DNA of 64,000 bases, from NCBI RefSeq assembly GCF_037969875.1, contig NZ_CP150218.1:5394001-5458000 (forward strand), in the 5' to 3' direction. This document shows positions 1 to 8,999 of the stretch, one piece after another (position 1 is the stretch's first letter; every line of letters begins with the position of its first letter). The stretch comes from Paenibacillus sp. FSL R7-0337. Lineage in GTDB: Bacteria; Bacillota; Bacilli; Paenibacillales; Paenibacillaceae. The notes under the pieces are model-generated. The model saw nothing but the letters and a program-made list of their open reading frames with translations. It was not told the origin of the DNA and ran no database searches. Made by a program: the position numbers and the translations under genes.

Positions 1-903
1 TTCCCGGTTCACTGGGGCGGCGACTGCTACGCTGACTATGAATCGATGGCAGAGAGCCTGCGCGGCGGCCTGTCGCTTGGATTGTCCGGCTTCGGCTTCT
101 GGAGCCATGACATCGGCGGATTTGAGAACACTGCTCCGGCGCATGTGTTCAAGCGCTGGCTGGCCTTTGGCCTGCTCTCCAGCCACAGCCGCCTGCACGG
201 CAGCACCTCTTACCGTGTGCCTTGGGCGTACGACGACGAAGCTGTCGATGTCACCCGCTTCTTCACTAAGCTGAAGTGCAGCCTGATGCCATACCTGTAT
301 GATGTAGCCGGACAGGCGCATGAGCAGGGCTGGGCCTCAATGCGGGCGATGGTGATGGAGTTCCCGGAAGATCCGACCTGCGAGGTACTGGACCGCCAGT
401 ACATGCTGGGCGATTCCCTGCTGGTGGCTCCGATCTTCCAGGAGAACGGCGAAGTGAAGTACTACCTACCAGCCGGACGCTGGACACACCTGTTGAACGG
501 TGAGACCGTACAGGGCGGATCATGGCGCAAGGAGAAGCATGACTTCTTCAGCCTGCCGCTGTTTGTCCGTCAGAATTCCCTGCTTGCGCTCGGTAGCGAG
601 GACAGCCGTCCGGATTATGATTTTGCCGACGGTGTGAAGTTCGGGCTGTACTCCCTGGAGGATGGTAAGTCTGCTGTTGCGACTGTGCGCGATATCCACG
701 GCGCTCCTGAGCTGAAGGTTGAAGCGGTACGCAGCGGCAGCGCTGTAAAAGTAACTGCCGAAGGCAGCGGCAAAGCATTCACCCTGGCGGTGAAGGATCT
801 TGGCGCTATCGCCTCCGTGGAAGGTGCGGAGCAGGTAGATGAGACAACAGTGAGCGTGGGCGCGGGTGAGAAGTCCGTATCGTTCACGATTACGCTGAAA
901 TAA
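1..903 (+). CDS. yicI: GH31 alpha-xylosidase (YicI-like), C-terminal part, start outside window
   Basis: This is the 3' part of a glycoside hydrolase family 31 gene; the frame is open from base 1 and the true start lies upstream. The first visible residues form the GH31 motif HWGGDC, whose Asp (8th visible residue) is the catalytic acid/base in E. coli YicI, followed by ESMAESLRGG and FWSHDIGGFE, which are nearly identical to YicI as I know it. The nucleophile lies upstream, out of view. The last roughly 170 residues are the C-terminal beta domains. The family releases alpha-1,6-linked xylose from xyloglucan oligosaccharides in the cytoplasm. The nearby SGNH hydrolase and sugar ABC genes fit plant-polysaccharide use. 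Exact substrate is inferred from similarity only. Confidence 0.93.
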   Translation, partial: FPVHWGGDCYADYESMAESLRGGLSLGLSGFGFWSHDIGGFENTAPAHVFKRWLAFGLLSSHSRLHGSTSYRVPWAYDDEAVDVTRFFTKLKCSLMPYLYDVAGQAHEQGWASMRAMVMEFPEDPTCEVLDRQYMLGDSLLVAPIFQENGEVKYYLPAGRWTHLLNGETVQGGSWRKEKHDFFSLPLFVRQNSLLALGSEDSRPDYDFADGVKFGLYSLEDGKSAVATVRDIHGAPELKVEAVRSGSAVKVTAEGSGKAFTLAVKDLGAIASVEGAEQVDETTVSVGAGEKSVSFTITLK

Positions 904-992
904 GACAGCTATAGACTGAATTAGCAAACCCGCAAGACTGAATAAACACAGCTATAGACTGAATTAACATACCTGCAAGACAGAATGAATAC
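904..992. repeat. imperfect tandem duplication, ~44 bp unit, two copies
   Basis: Right after the GH31 stop codon, a unit beginning ACAGCTATAGACTGAATTA is present twice (about 904-946 and 948-992). The second halves also match (CCCGCAAGACTGAATAAA against CCTGCAAGACAGAATGAA). No reading frame or promoter is apparent. It is probably a local duplication in the 3' untranslated region. Confidence 0.75.
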
Positions 993-1034
993 ACCCGTAC
1001 GCGGGCTTAGCATGTGGTGTGCCCTTAAGTAACC

Positions 1035-1084
1035 AAGCTCTCTGATGACAGGGGACATTCGTCTCCTGGATCGGGGAGCTTTTT
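1035..1084 (+). terminator. two-tier hairpin terminator of the GH31 gene
   Basis: Outer arms AAGCTC (1035-1040) and GAGCTT (1076-1081) enclose inner arms CAGGGGAC (1049-1056) and GTCTCCTG (1061-1068). A short T run follows the outer arm. Position and shape fit a Rho-independent terminator for the upstream glycosidase. Confidence 0.7.
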
Positions 1085-1134
1085 GGGGATTGGCGGCGTT
1101 GGGGGGATTGTTGCTCGCTATGGCGCACAATGGG

Positions 1135-1320
1135 CTAAATGCTGCAAGAAGTGCAACATTCCCCTCAGCAGGAGCAGGGCTATAGCGAATTGTTGTCAAA
1201 AATGCAGCATTTCAGCTTCCCAGAGCGAATCAGCGGCGAAATTCCTGCATTTTGTGCAACATTGCACCGGAATAGCGGGTTTCACAGGCATCAGTGTTGC
1301 AGATAATGCAACATTAGTCG
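1135..1320. repeat. intergenic cluster of TGCAACATT / TGCAGCATT palindromic words
   Basis: Within the 1085-1500 gap the word GTGCAACATT or variants (ATGCAGCATT, GTGCAACATTGCAC, ATGCAACATT) occurs four times at uneven spacing in both senses, making small hairpins. Similar TGTTGC and CAACATT words occur in the repeat block near 31.9 kb. Open frames through this stretch have no ribosome binding site or family resemblance, so I treat it as a non-coding repeat region. Confidence 0.5.
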
Positions 1321-1518
1321 GGCAGGAGTGGGGGCAAAGTTTGGTCAAAGGCGAGCTACAGCCGGGAGGAAGCCGGGCAGAAGTTGGGCCAGTCGGTCGA
1401 AGTCGTGTCAAAGTTGGGCCAAGTTAGTGCCGAGTTAAGTTTCTGTACAGCACCAGCCGCCCTACCCACCACCCATCAGCCAGAGAAGCAACATCAGAAT
1501 AAGAAGGAGTCGATGACT

Positions 1519-2694
1519 ATGAGCAATATTGAGAACAGTCCAGCCGGAGTGTTGAGCCAGCCGGAGTTCACCTCGGCCACCGTGCTGTCTACAACCGCCA
1601 ATTATATTATGAACGCACCGGAGCCGTTCACCCATACGTACCGCACCTATATCCGGCTGCGGGAGAACGGCAAGCTGACGCTGAAGTTCTGGCACAGCAA
1701 CGCGGTGGATTCCACCTGGGATCTGGGCGCGGACGCCGTAGCCAGTGAACCGGGCGGCAAGTGGAGCATCGAAGCGGCATATGTCGCCGATGGCGGAGCC
1801 GCGCCGGACGGCAGCATTGTGCCGGGCTCACAGGTGCCGATTACCTTCGGCGGCGAACGGTCGCGGTGTGTGGAGCCAGGCGAGCAGTTCTGGAGCGACG
1901 AAGCGCTTCTGGAGCTGCCGGAGGGGCACATGTTGGCCTTCACTTGGACCTTGAACACGGCTGGTGCAGGAAAGTCATTCCCCTTCAATGTGGAGGGAAT
2001 GCTGGTCTCCGGCTACGATGCACCGGGCAATTTGGCCGCTCAGGAATCTGTGGATGCGTTCAGTGAATCGGACAAGCTGCAGGTCCTCCCAAGCTTCCTA
2101 AGCTACAAGAAGGGCGTAACGAAGAAGCTGGTATTCCTGGGTGACTCTATCACGCAGGGGGTACGGACGGCCAAGGATCAATACACACACTGGACGGCAA
2201 GAATTGCGGAGGGGCTGGGCACAGAGTATGGAGTGTGGAATATCGGCTCCGGTTGGGGCCGGGCTTATGATGTAGCCACGGACGGGCCTTGGCTGCATAA
2301 GGCGCAGCAGGGCGATGAGGTGCTGATCGTGCTGGGTGTGAATGATCTTGATATCGGCCAGCGCTCGGCAGAGGAATTGCTGGAGGACCTGGCGTACATT
2401 ATCTCCCGGATCAAGGAAGCTCAGCCGGAGGCGGCGGTTATTCTCAGCACAGTGCCACCTTTTAATTTCGAGGGGGGGCGGGAAACCTATTGGCGCAAAG
2501 TCAATGATTGCATTCGTACGAGCCCTCCGGCCGGAGTGGACCGCGTATTCGACATGGCCGCCGTGCTCTCTGTTGCGGCCCCCGCTGACCATAGAATTAA
2601 GCCGGAATACATGAGCGACGAGTTCGACCCGCATCCGAACGGTGCGGCGGGCAAGGCAGTGGCGGAGGCTTTTTTGGCGTGGTACAGAGGTTAG
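1519..2694 (+). CDS. SGNH/GDSL-type hydrolase, probable carbohydrate esterase
   Basis: A 391-residue protein from ATG 1519. The AAGGAG at 1504-1509 sits 9 nt before this ATG, while the ATG at 1513 is only 3 nt away and longer frames lack a site. The N-terminal half (about 1-190) is beta-rich and resembles the jelly-roll domain of two-domain esterases. The C-terminal half carries SGNH blocks: FLGDSIT with the nucleophile Ser, GSGWG, GVNDL, and DPHPNGAAG with the Asp-His pair. No signal peptide is evident, so it is likely cytoplasmic. Removal of acetyl groups from oligosaccharides entering the GH31/ABC pathway is plausible but inferred from neighbours. It is separated from the GH31 gene by a terminator and repeats, so it is probably transcribed alone. 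Confidence 0.85.
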   Translation: MSNIENSPAGVLSQPEFTSATVLSTTANYIMNAPEPFTHTYRTYIRLRENGKLTLKFWHSNAVDSTWDLGADAVASEPGGKWSIEAAYVADGGAAPDGSIVPGSQVPITFGGERSRCVEPGEQFWSDEALLELPEGHMLAFTWTLNTAGAGKSFPFNVEGMLVSGYDAPGNLAAQESVDAFSESDKLQVLPSFLSYKKGVTKKLVFLGDSITQGVRTAKDQYTHWTARIAEGLGTEYGVWNIGSGWGRAYDVATDGPWLHKAQQGDEVLIVLGVNDLDIGQRSAEELLEDLAYIISRIKEAQPEAAVILSTVPPFNFEGGRETYWRKVNDCIRTSPPAGVDRVFDMAAVLSVAAPADHRIKPEYMSDEFDPHPNGAAGKAVAEAFLAWYRG

Positions 2695-2767
2695 CGGAAT
2701 TTACCAGCAAACGAACGCCAGCAATTAAAAGAGTGGAGTACCGTGGCAAATGTATGCGAAAAACAGG

Positions 2768-3015
2768 CATGACAAGACAGAGGCCTTGTCACCCCCAGGA
2801 ATGAAAATAAGTGGGTGGCATCCGTCGCAACCATTCTAAATGAGGCTGTAGTCGTCAACACTACATATACAAATCAAAGGGCGGAAACGGTTACTGGGAT
2901 ACACCCCGTGCGAAAAACCGTTCTATTGCGCTTTTCGAGCATCGCCTATTGTAGCCCCAAAAGTACGTGTATTAAATTACACTCACTCGAGCGCATGATT
3001 TGTAAACTGACGATG
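2768..3015 (+). ncRNA. candidate bridge RNA of the IS110 element
   Basis: The non-coding left end of the element can fold into several stem-loops: TGACAAG/CTTGTCA (2770-2776 with 2785-2791), TGTAGT/ACTACA (2847-2852 with 2860-2865), and AACGGTT/AACCGTT (2886-2892 with 2916-2922, 23-nt loop). IS110-group elements are known to make a bridge RNA from this position, with a leading stem-loop followed by target-binding and donor-binding loops. Position and fold fit. The guide sequences cannot be assigned without the element ends. An open frame crossing this region (2815-3189) has no family resemblance. Confidence 0.5.
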
Positions 3016-3028
3016 GAGGATGGTTGGA

Positions 3029-4261
3029 ATGGATGCTGTACGTATGTGTTGCGCCGGTCTGGACGTGCACCAGGAAACCGTTGTGGCCTGCGTGTTGAAA
3101 GGACCGATCGAACAGAAACCACAATGTCACCTGAAAACCTTTGGGACGACAACCAAAGAATTGCTAGGCCTGCAAGATTGGCTGAGTGAACACGGCTGCC
3201 GGGAGGTGGTGATGGAGAGCACGGGCGTGTTATGGAAACCGGTATGGAACATCTTAGAGGGCAGTTGTGATCTGGTCTTGGCCAACGCCCAGCGGGTAAA
3301 GAATACGCCGGGTCGAAAAAGTGACATGCAAGATGCGCGCTGGTTAGCGCAATTGCACCGTTGCGGGCTCATTGAAGGCAGTATGGTGCCCGAACAGGAC
3401 ATCCGGGATTTGCGAGACTTGACCCGTTACCGGAGTAAGATGGTGCAGGCGGTGACGGCGGAGAAAAACCGCATTCACAAAATCCTGCAGGATGCCAACA
3501 TCAAGCTAACCACCTTTATGTCCGATCTATATGGGGTTTCAGGGCGGGGCCTGCTCCAGAAGATCATGGACGGCGAGGTCATCGACGAAGGGACCGTTAA
3601 GAACCTGGTCAAAACCCGTTTAAAAAAGAAAGTTCCGCAGTTGCTAGACGCGCTCAATGGCAAGTTGCGCCGTCATCACCGCGAGATGATTCGAGACCAC
3701 TGGGACCACTTGGTCTATTTGGAGAAAAGGATCACGGAACTGGAAGCTCGAATCGAGGCGAAGGCAGAACCGTACCTGGAGAAGATTGAACAAATTGACT
3801 CCATTCCAGGAATTGAGCGGACGTCTGCCGTGACCATCTTTGCCGAAGTGGGGCCGCATGTCGCGGAAATGTTCCCGAGTGATGCGCAGTTTGCTTCATG
3901 GGCGGGGGTGTGTCCAGGGAACAACGAAAGCGCTGGAAAGCGAAGAAAGTCAAAAACGATGCAAGGGAACAAGCATCTGAAAGGGGCCTTGTGTCAGGCG
4001 GCTTGGGCAAACTCTCGCTCCTCGAACCGGATCGGACAATTCTTTCGACGAATTCGAAAGAGACGAGGCGATAAAAAAGCAAACGTCGCCACCGCGCATT
4101 TGCTGATTCGAATCCTCCATGCCCTGATGCGGGAGAAGAGGTCATACCAAGAAATAGACGTCTCACTAGGCGATGAGACGTCCAAGAAAAACACGTTAGA
4201 TAGGTACGTGAAATATATCCAGCAGTTAGGATATAGTGTTCAATTGAATCCTATCCCATAG
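3029..4261 (+). CDS. IS110-family DEDD transposase/recombinase
   Basis: A 410-residue recombinase. Start ATG 3029 is chosen because GGAGG at 3015-3019 is 9 nt upstream and would overlap the earlier ATG at 3020. The N-terminal RuvC-like domain has the DEDD residues D12 (in GLDVHQ), E63 (in MESTGV), D99 and D102 (in SDMQDARW). A coiled region follows at about 190-245, then a Transposase_20 domain with IPGIERTSA and the catalytic Ser301 in NNESAGKRRKSK. The reading frame is intact and all catalytic residues are present, so the element may be active. It would act with the bridge RNA encoded upstream. Confidence 0.95.
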   Translation: MDAVRMCCAGLDVHQETVVACVLKGPIEQKPQCHLKTFGTTTKELLGLQDWLSEHGCREVVMESTGVLWKPVWNILEGSCDLVLANAQRVKNTPGRKSDMQDARWLAQLHRCGLIEGSMVPEQDIRDLRDLTRYRSKMVQAVTAEKNRIHKILQDANIKLTTFMSDLYGVSGRGLLQKIMDGEVIDEGTVKNLVKTRLKKKVPQLLDALNGKLRRHHREMIRDHWDHLVYLEKRITELEARIEAKAEPYLEKIEQIDSIPGIERTSAVTIFAEVGPHVAEMFPSDAQFASWAGVCPGNNESAGKRRKSKTMQGNKHLKGALCQAAWANSRSSNRIGQFFRRIRKRRGDKKANVATAHLLIRILHALMREKRSYQEIDVSLGDETSKKNTLDRYVKYIQQLGYSVQLNPIP

Positions 4262-4275
4262 TCTTCCCTTTTTCA

Positions 4276-4294
4276 AAAAAACGAAACGTTTTTT
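4276..4294 (+). terminator. A/T-rich hairpin after the transposase
   Basis: Arms AAAAAACG (4276-4283) and CGTTTTTT (4287-4294) with a 3-nt loop lie 14 nt after the transposase stop. A second weaker hairpin (GGGT...T-run/A-run...ACCC, about 4302-4328) follows. Either could end transcription or form part of the element's right end. Confidence 0.55.
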
Positions 4295-4436
4295 GGGGCG
4301 GTGGGTCTTTTTTTGTCAAAAACCCAGTCTGCGGCGCATTTTCCGATATTTTTATTTTCGTATTAAACCGAATACAACAAGGCAATCAGTTAATCAGCAC
4401 CCAGTAATCAGTATTCATCCACCACCCAGACGGAGC

Positions 4437-6149
4437 TTAATGCTCCGCCTGATCCCGGTAGTCCTTAGGCGAATGGCCGGTGTGCTTTTTGAAGACTTTG
4501 CTGAAGTATTTGACGTCGTGGAAGCCGACCATTTCTGAGATCTGGGCCAGCTTGAGGCCTGGATTCTGCATCAGCAGCTTGGCCTTCTCGATGCGGACGC
4601 TGACGATGTAGTCGGAGAAGTTGATGCCGTATTCCTGCTTGAACCGGCGTGAGACATACTCGCGGCTGACCTGGAATTTGCCCGCCACCTCCTGAAGGGA
4701 GAGATCTGACGGGTAATTCTGCTCGATGTATTTTACGATCTCCGTCATCGGGTTCCGCTCTTTCTGCTGTCTGTCCGTGAGCGCCCGGGATAACTGCTGC
4801 ATGAAGGCAAGGGACCAGTCGCGCCAGGCGAACAGGGAGAAGGAATAGCCGCTGGGCTGCGGAGAGGGGTACTGCTGGTCCCCTTGCTCAAGCTCAGCCA
4901 GCACGTTAGCAGCCTGGCTGCCAAGTGCTTCCCGGACCAGACGGGAGCGCATCAGCAGCGCATCGGCCTTCCAGTCGTTCAGCATCTGCGGCGTAACCAC
5001 TCCCCGGCGGCTAAGCTCCTGGGTCCAATGCTGCGCCGCTGCGCTTAGGGCTTCGGGCGTCCCGCTGATGACCGCCATCCGCCAGTCCTCCTGAACATCG
5101 GCGAAGCTCAGCGGGACTGCGTTCTCCCGCTTATCGCGCTGCTTTCCGCCGAGCATCGCCCCCGGCCCCGCGTCCGTTCCCGTGCCAGTCACCCCACCTG
5201 ACAACGCCCCCGCATCCCGGCTGCTTTCAGATCCCGCAAAATGGCAGTAATCCTCATGCCTAAGCAGATTCCGCCGCAGCAGGGCTTCGGCGGCTTCGGC
5301 ACGTCCTGCCGGCAGATGCGCGGGGAAGGCGCCCGGCGTGCTGATTCCGAAATGCATGCGGAATTGCAGCGTCAGGAAGATGCCCTGATTCATCCGGCTG
5401 ATCAGCGAAGTGACGGATTCATGCGGCTCCCAGAGCAGAATGGCAATCTCCGGCGGCCCGCCCCAATAGCGGAACGCTATGCCCGTGCCCTGCTGCAGAA
5501 ATTCGTTGCAGATGTTCACGATGGCGTAGTAGAGCAGCTCGCTGTCACCGCCGAAGCGCCGCAGCAGCGGATTGTTGCCGCTGTCCGTCTGCACAAGGAG
5601 CAGGCGCGAAATCTTACTGTCCGGCGGGATGATGCCGTCATGGATCAGACGGCGCAGCGAGGCCTCGGCATTCACCCGGTCATCGATCAATGCGGACAGC
5701 AGCTTCTCCCCGAAGATCGGCTTGATCTCATTCAGCCGGAGGCTCTGGTGCTGGCGGTGGCTGCGTTCCGCTTCCTCGGCCCTCCAGGCGGTTACCGCCT
5801 TGGATACCGCGCTGTTAATCATATCCGGCTCAATCGGCTTCAGGATATAATCGATGCCGCCATGGCGGACGGTCTGGCGGACGAAGTCAAAGTCATTATG
5901 CCCGCTGACCACAATGAACTTGGTACTGCCTGCGAATTCATCCACCCAGGTCATCAGCTCCAGGCCGCTCCCGGACTCCATCATCATATCCATAATGACC
6001 AGCGCAGGCTTCTCCTGGCGGATTAGACCGATGGCCTCATTGCCGTTCCCGGCCTCCAGAATTTCTTCAATCTGATGAGCATCCCAGTCCACCAGCAGGC
6101 GGACTGCCTTCCGGACTCTTGCTTCGTCATCTACAATCAGTGCCTTCAT
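4437..6149 (-). CDS. YesN-type response regulator, receiver plus AraC DNA-binding domain
   Basis: A 570-residue response regulator. Residues 1-120 are a CheY-like receiver with acidic pair D7/D8, phospho-acceptor D54 (VIMDMMM) and the C-terminal KPIE lysine. About 130-460 is a long middle region typical of Paenibacillus YesN proteins, with a Gly-rich low-complexity stretch. The last 100 residues are an AraC helix-turn-helix domain (SLQEVAGKFQVSREYVSRRF and LAQISEMVGFHDVKYFSKVF). It overlaps the upstream kinase gene by 4 nt (ATGA), so the two are translationally coupled. It most likely activates the divergent sugar ABC operon at 8.1 kb. Confidence 0.93.
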   Translation of the reverse strand: MKALIVDDEARVRKAVRLLVDWDAHQIEEILEAGNGNEAIGLIRQEKPALVIMDMMMESGSGLELMTWVDEFAGSTKFIVVSGHNDFDFVRQTVRHGGIDYILKPIEPDMINSAVSKAVTAWRAEEAERSHRQHQSLRLNEIKPIFGEKLLSALIDDRVNAEASLRRLIHDGIIPPDSKISRLLLVQTDSGNNPLLRRFGGDSELLYYAIVNICNEFLQQGTGIAFRYWGGPPEIAILLWEPHESVTSLISRMNQGIFLTLQFRMHFGISTPGAFPAHLPAGRAEAAEALLRRNLLRHEDYCHFAGSESSRDAGALSGGVTGTGTDAGPGAMLGGKQRDKRENAVPLSFADVQEDWRMAVISGTPEALSAAAQHWTQELSRRGVVTPQMLNDWKADALLMRSRLVREALGSQAANVLAELEQGDQQYPSPQPSGYSFSLFAWRDWSLAFMQQLSRALTDRQQKERNPMTEIVKYIEQNYPSDLSLQEVAGKFQVSREYVSRRFKQEYGINFSDYIVSVRIEKAKLLMQNPGLKLAQISEMVGFHDVKYFSKVFKKHTGHSPKDYRDQAEH

Positions 6150-7996
6150 ATTCGTTCACTCTCCACTACGATATCGATTTCCAAGCGGATGATTACCCCG
6201 CCTGCCTTCAGATTATCCACGGTCAGCAGGGCATTATCCCCGCAGACCAGCCGCAGCCTGCCCAGCACATTGCCGAGGCCGATGCCCGCGCCCGGAGCAT
6301 CGCGTCTGCTAGGGCTGTCCTGTCCGGCGTTCTGCAGCAGCTCCCGTTCTTCAGCGGTGCTGGACTGCTCCAGCTCCTTGCGCAGCGCCTCCAGCCGGCC
6401 TGCCGGAATGGGGAGGCCATTGTTGGCGATGCTGATCTCCATCCGCTCCGGGGTTACCCCGGCCACGTTAATCTCAATATATCCGTCCTGCCGGTCAAGC
6501 TGGAAGCCGTGCTTGAAGTAATTCTCCACAATCGGCTGAAGGATCATTTTGGGCATCAGCGCCTGAAGCAGCGGCTCCTCCACTTCACTACTGAAGCTGA
6601 ACTTGTTCTCAAAACGCTCCTTCTGCAGCTGGATATACGCTTTGACATGGTCCAGCTCATTCTGGACCGTCACCACCTTCTCATCATTGTACATGCTGTA
6701 GCGCATCATTTTGGCCAGAGCCGAGAGCAGGCCATAGATCTGCGGCACCTTCAGCTCCAGAGCCAGCGTACCGATAATCTGGAGAGTGTTGTTCAGAAAA
6801 TGCGGGTTAATCTGGGACTGGAGCGCCCTCAGCTCATTGGTCCGGCTCGCCAGCTCCAGCCTGTACTCCCGCAGGATCAGATTGTTGATCGTGTCCATCA
6901 TACTGCGGAAATGCTCGGTGACCACACCGATCTCGTCGTTGCCTGCCGGGCGGATCTCAATGTTGAGATTACCGGTCTGGACCTGATTCATATACCGGGT
7001 CAGCTGCTTGATCGGCGCGGTAATCCGGAAAGCGACGAGGATCGTCAGAACAATGATCGTCACCAGCAGCAGCGCCAGCAGCAGCAGGTTGATCGCGGCG
7101 GCCTCCTTGGCTTCGCGGAACAGGTAGGAGACAGGAATTTGCTTGACAAGCGTCCAGCCGAGGCCGATGCTGTCGATTTTTTGATAGATAAATACGGAGC
7201 TGTCCTGTTCAAAATAACCCTGCCGCTGCGTGCTGTCCGCAATCTGATTGTTATACCAATCGGCATTCAGCGGTTTGCCGAGCAGCCCGGTAGTCTGGCT
7301 GTAGACCAGCCTGCCGCTGCTGTCCACCAGGTAGAGATTCTCCTGATCCTGCTCGTACAGCTGGTCCACAATCTCACTGAGGGCAGCCAGCTTGACATCA
7401 ATAGACAAATAGCCTAACGCCTGAGAGGTAGGGACACGCTCAATCCTGCGGTGCAGGGTAAAGACTGGCTCCGGTATGAACTGTGTTAACGGTAGCCTCA
7501 GCCCGTAAGCATTGCTCAGATGCGTACTCTGCACGCTTACCGGAGAGCTTCCGCTCAGACTGGACTGGTGGTAGGGTGCAGCAGCCAGCCAGCGCTTGGG
7601 TGTTGTGTTGTCGGTAATCAGCGTAGCCTTCGAGTCTTTCACACTGTATAAGTACACCTGTGAGAGGTGGGGCAGCGAGGTGGAGATATAGCTGAGCGAG
7701 TTATAGATGGCAATATCGGAGGACAGATCGTCGTACCCTGCTTCAAGCAGCCGGTAGAAATCGCCGTCCGAATACACGTTCAGCGACAGACGGTTGATCT
7801 CCTGCAGCAGACTGTTAATGTTTTTGTAGCCCTGATAGAGCAGATTCTTGTTCTCATCGACCGCCCGGTCCCGCAGCGACTTGGTGGTGTGGGAATAGCT
7901 GACATACATCGTAGCCATAATGCAGATTAAGGTGGGCACAAGCAGAAAGACGATCAGCTTCGTGCGGATACTGGTCCATTTCATGGGGCGGGTCAC
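6146..7996 (-). CDS. YesM-type sensor histidine kinase
   Basis: A 616-residue membrane kinase of the HPK7 (LytS/YesM-like) type. A transmembrane helix at about 8-30 is followed by an extracellular sensor of about 260 residues, a second helix at about 300-322, a HAMP region (ITAPIKQLTRYMNQV), the His_kinase domain with phospho-acceptor His399 (SQINPHFLNNTL), and a C-terminal HATPase domain (N box IVENYFKHG, G box GIGLGNVLGRL). A 20-residue Ser/Ala-rich insertion lies in the ATP-lid. It forms an operon with the YesN regulator and is divergent from the ABC genes across about 120 nt. It is expected to sense an extracellular sugar, possibly with the solute-binding protein; the ligand is unknown. 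Confidence 0.93.
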   Translation of the reverse strand: MTRPMKWTSIRTKLIVFLLVPTLICIMATMYVSYSHTTKSLRDRAVDENKNLLYQGYKNINSLLQEINRLSLNVYSDGDFYRLLEAGYDDLSSDIAIYNSLSYISTSLPHLSQVYLYSVKDSKATLITDNTTPKRWLAAAPYHQSSLSGSSPVSVQSTHLSNAYGLRLPLTQFIPEPVFTLHRRIERVPTSQALGYLSIDVKLAALSEIVDQLYEQDQENLYLVDSSGRLVYSQTTGLLGKPLNADWYNNQIADSTQRQGYFEQDSSVFIYQKIDSIGLGWTLVKQIPVSYLFREAKEAAAINLLLLALLLVTIIVLTILVAFRITAPIKQLTRYMNQVQTGNLNIEIRPAGNDEIGVVTEHFRSMMDTINNLILREYRLELASRTNELRALQSQINPHFLNNTLQIIGTLALELKVPQIYGLLSALAKMMRYSMYNDEKVVTVQNELDHVKAYIQLQKERFENKFSFSSEVEEPLLQALMPKMILQPIVENYFKHGFQLDRQDGYIEINVAGVTPERMEISIANNGLPIPAGRLEALRKELEQSSTAEERELLQNAGQDSPSRRDAPGAGIGLGNVLGRLRLVCGDNALLTVDNLKAGGVIIRLEIDIVVESERI

Positions 7997-8117
7997 ATCC
8001 AGGTCAATATTTTACACCCTAAAGATCACTTGCGTAGGTGTAAGAGGCTCTGCAAAAAACAGATAATATCTTTAGATCATAAACAAGTGAGTGAGTAAAA
8101 GAAAGGGGGACCATAAC

Positions 8118-8999
8118 ATGCGCGGCAATAAATTGTCCCAATTCGGTCAGCAGGTATTTTTCGTTGGCCCGGCATTATTGTTTTTTACCTTGATCATGAT
8201 TATTCCGTTTCTGATGGGGATGTACTACTCTTTCACGGACTGGAACGGCGTATCCGGTAATGTAAGCTGGGTCGGCTTTGAGAATTTTAAAAGTATTTTT
8301 ACGAATGATCACGATTTCTGGTCATCCTTCTGGTTTACCGTGAGGTTCACCGTGCTGGGTGTGATCTTGACTAATGTAGTAGGCTTCTTCCTGGCCTATC
8401 TGTTGACCAAACCTTTGAAGACACGCAATATGCTCCGGACCATTTTTTTCATGCCGAATGTGATCGGGGGCCTGCTGCTCGGGTTCATCTGGCAGTTCAT
8501 CTTCATCAAAGGCTTCGCCACTATGGGCGATCTTACCGGCCTGTCCTTCTTCAACCTTCCCTGGCTCGGGGATGCGACCACCGGCTTCTGGGCGATTGTC
8601 ATGGTCTTCATCTGGCAGTCCTCCGGTTATCTGATGGTCATCTACATCGCTTCGCTCAGCAACGTCTCCAAAGAGGTGCTCGAAGCTGCCGAGATTGACG
8701 GCGCTTCCCGGATGCAGGTGTTGCGCAACATCATCCTTCCGCTGATTATGCCTGCGGTTACGATCGGACTGTTCCTGGCGATCTCCTGGTCCTTCAAGAT
8801 GTTCGACCTCAACCTCTCGCTGACCAAAGGCGGGCCGTTCAAGTCTACGGAATCTGTAGCGATGAACATTTATAACGAAGCCTTCCTGAATAACCGTTAT
8901 GGTCTGGGTACGGCAAAGGCGCTGTTGTTCTTCCTCATTGTAGCGCTGATCACTGTCATTCAGGTTCGTATAACGAAGAGTAAGGAGGTAGAAGCTTAA
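8118..8999 (+). CDS. carbohydrate ABC transporter permease (MalF/UgpA-like)
   Basis: A 293-residue inner-membrane permease with six predicted helices and the EAA loop near residues 190-215 (EVLEAAEIDGASRMQVLRNIILPLI), which contacts the ATPase. Start ATG 8118 has AAGGGGG 8 nt upstream; an in-frame GTG at 8091 lacks a site. The first gene of a permease-permease-binding-protein operon, it overlaps the next gene by one base. No ATPase gene is nearby, as is common in Bacillales where one MsmX-type ATPase serves many CUT1 transporters. It is probably induced through the divergent YesMN pair. Confidence 0.93.
   Translation: MRGNKLSQFGQQVFFVGPALLFFTLIMIIPFLMGMYYSFTDWNGVSGNVSWVGFENFKSIFTNDHDFWSSFWFTVRFTVLGVILTNVVGFFLAYLLTKPLKTRNMLRTIFFMPNVIGGLLLGFIWQFIFIKGFATMGDLTGLSFFNLPWLGDATTGFWAIVMVFIWQSSGYLMVIYIASLSNVSKEVLEAAEIDGASRMQVLRNIILPLIMPAVTIGLFLAISWSFKMFDLNLSLTKGGPFKSTESVAMNIYNEAFLNNRYGLGTAKALLFFLIVALITVIQVRITKSKEVEA

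Larger units (their letters stand above)
2750..4345 (+). mobile_element. IS110-family insertion sequence (approximate limits)
   Basis: One DEDD transposase gene with about 270 nt of structured non-coding DNA before it and a hairpin-rich tail after it. No terminal inverted repeats or target duplication are visible, as is normal for IS110 elements, so both edges are estimates. The outer flanks on both sides resemble a short intergenic repeat (AAAARCGAACACAAT) present elsewhere in the window at 12.7 and 28.4 kb. This suggests insertion next to or inside a copy of it. Confidence 0.75.

Noticed and set aside
1083..1427. 114-codon plus frame and upstream extension of the SGNH gene to 1384
   Set aside because: Sequence is repeat-derived, and the extension lacks a ribosome binding site whereas ATG 1519 has one.
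2815..3189. 124-codon frame in the left end of the IS110 element
   Set aside because: It runs through hairpin-forming sequence and into the transposase gene in another frame, with no family match.
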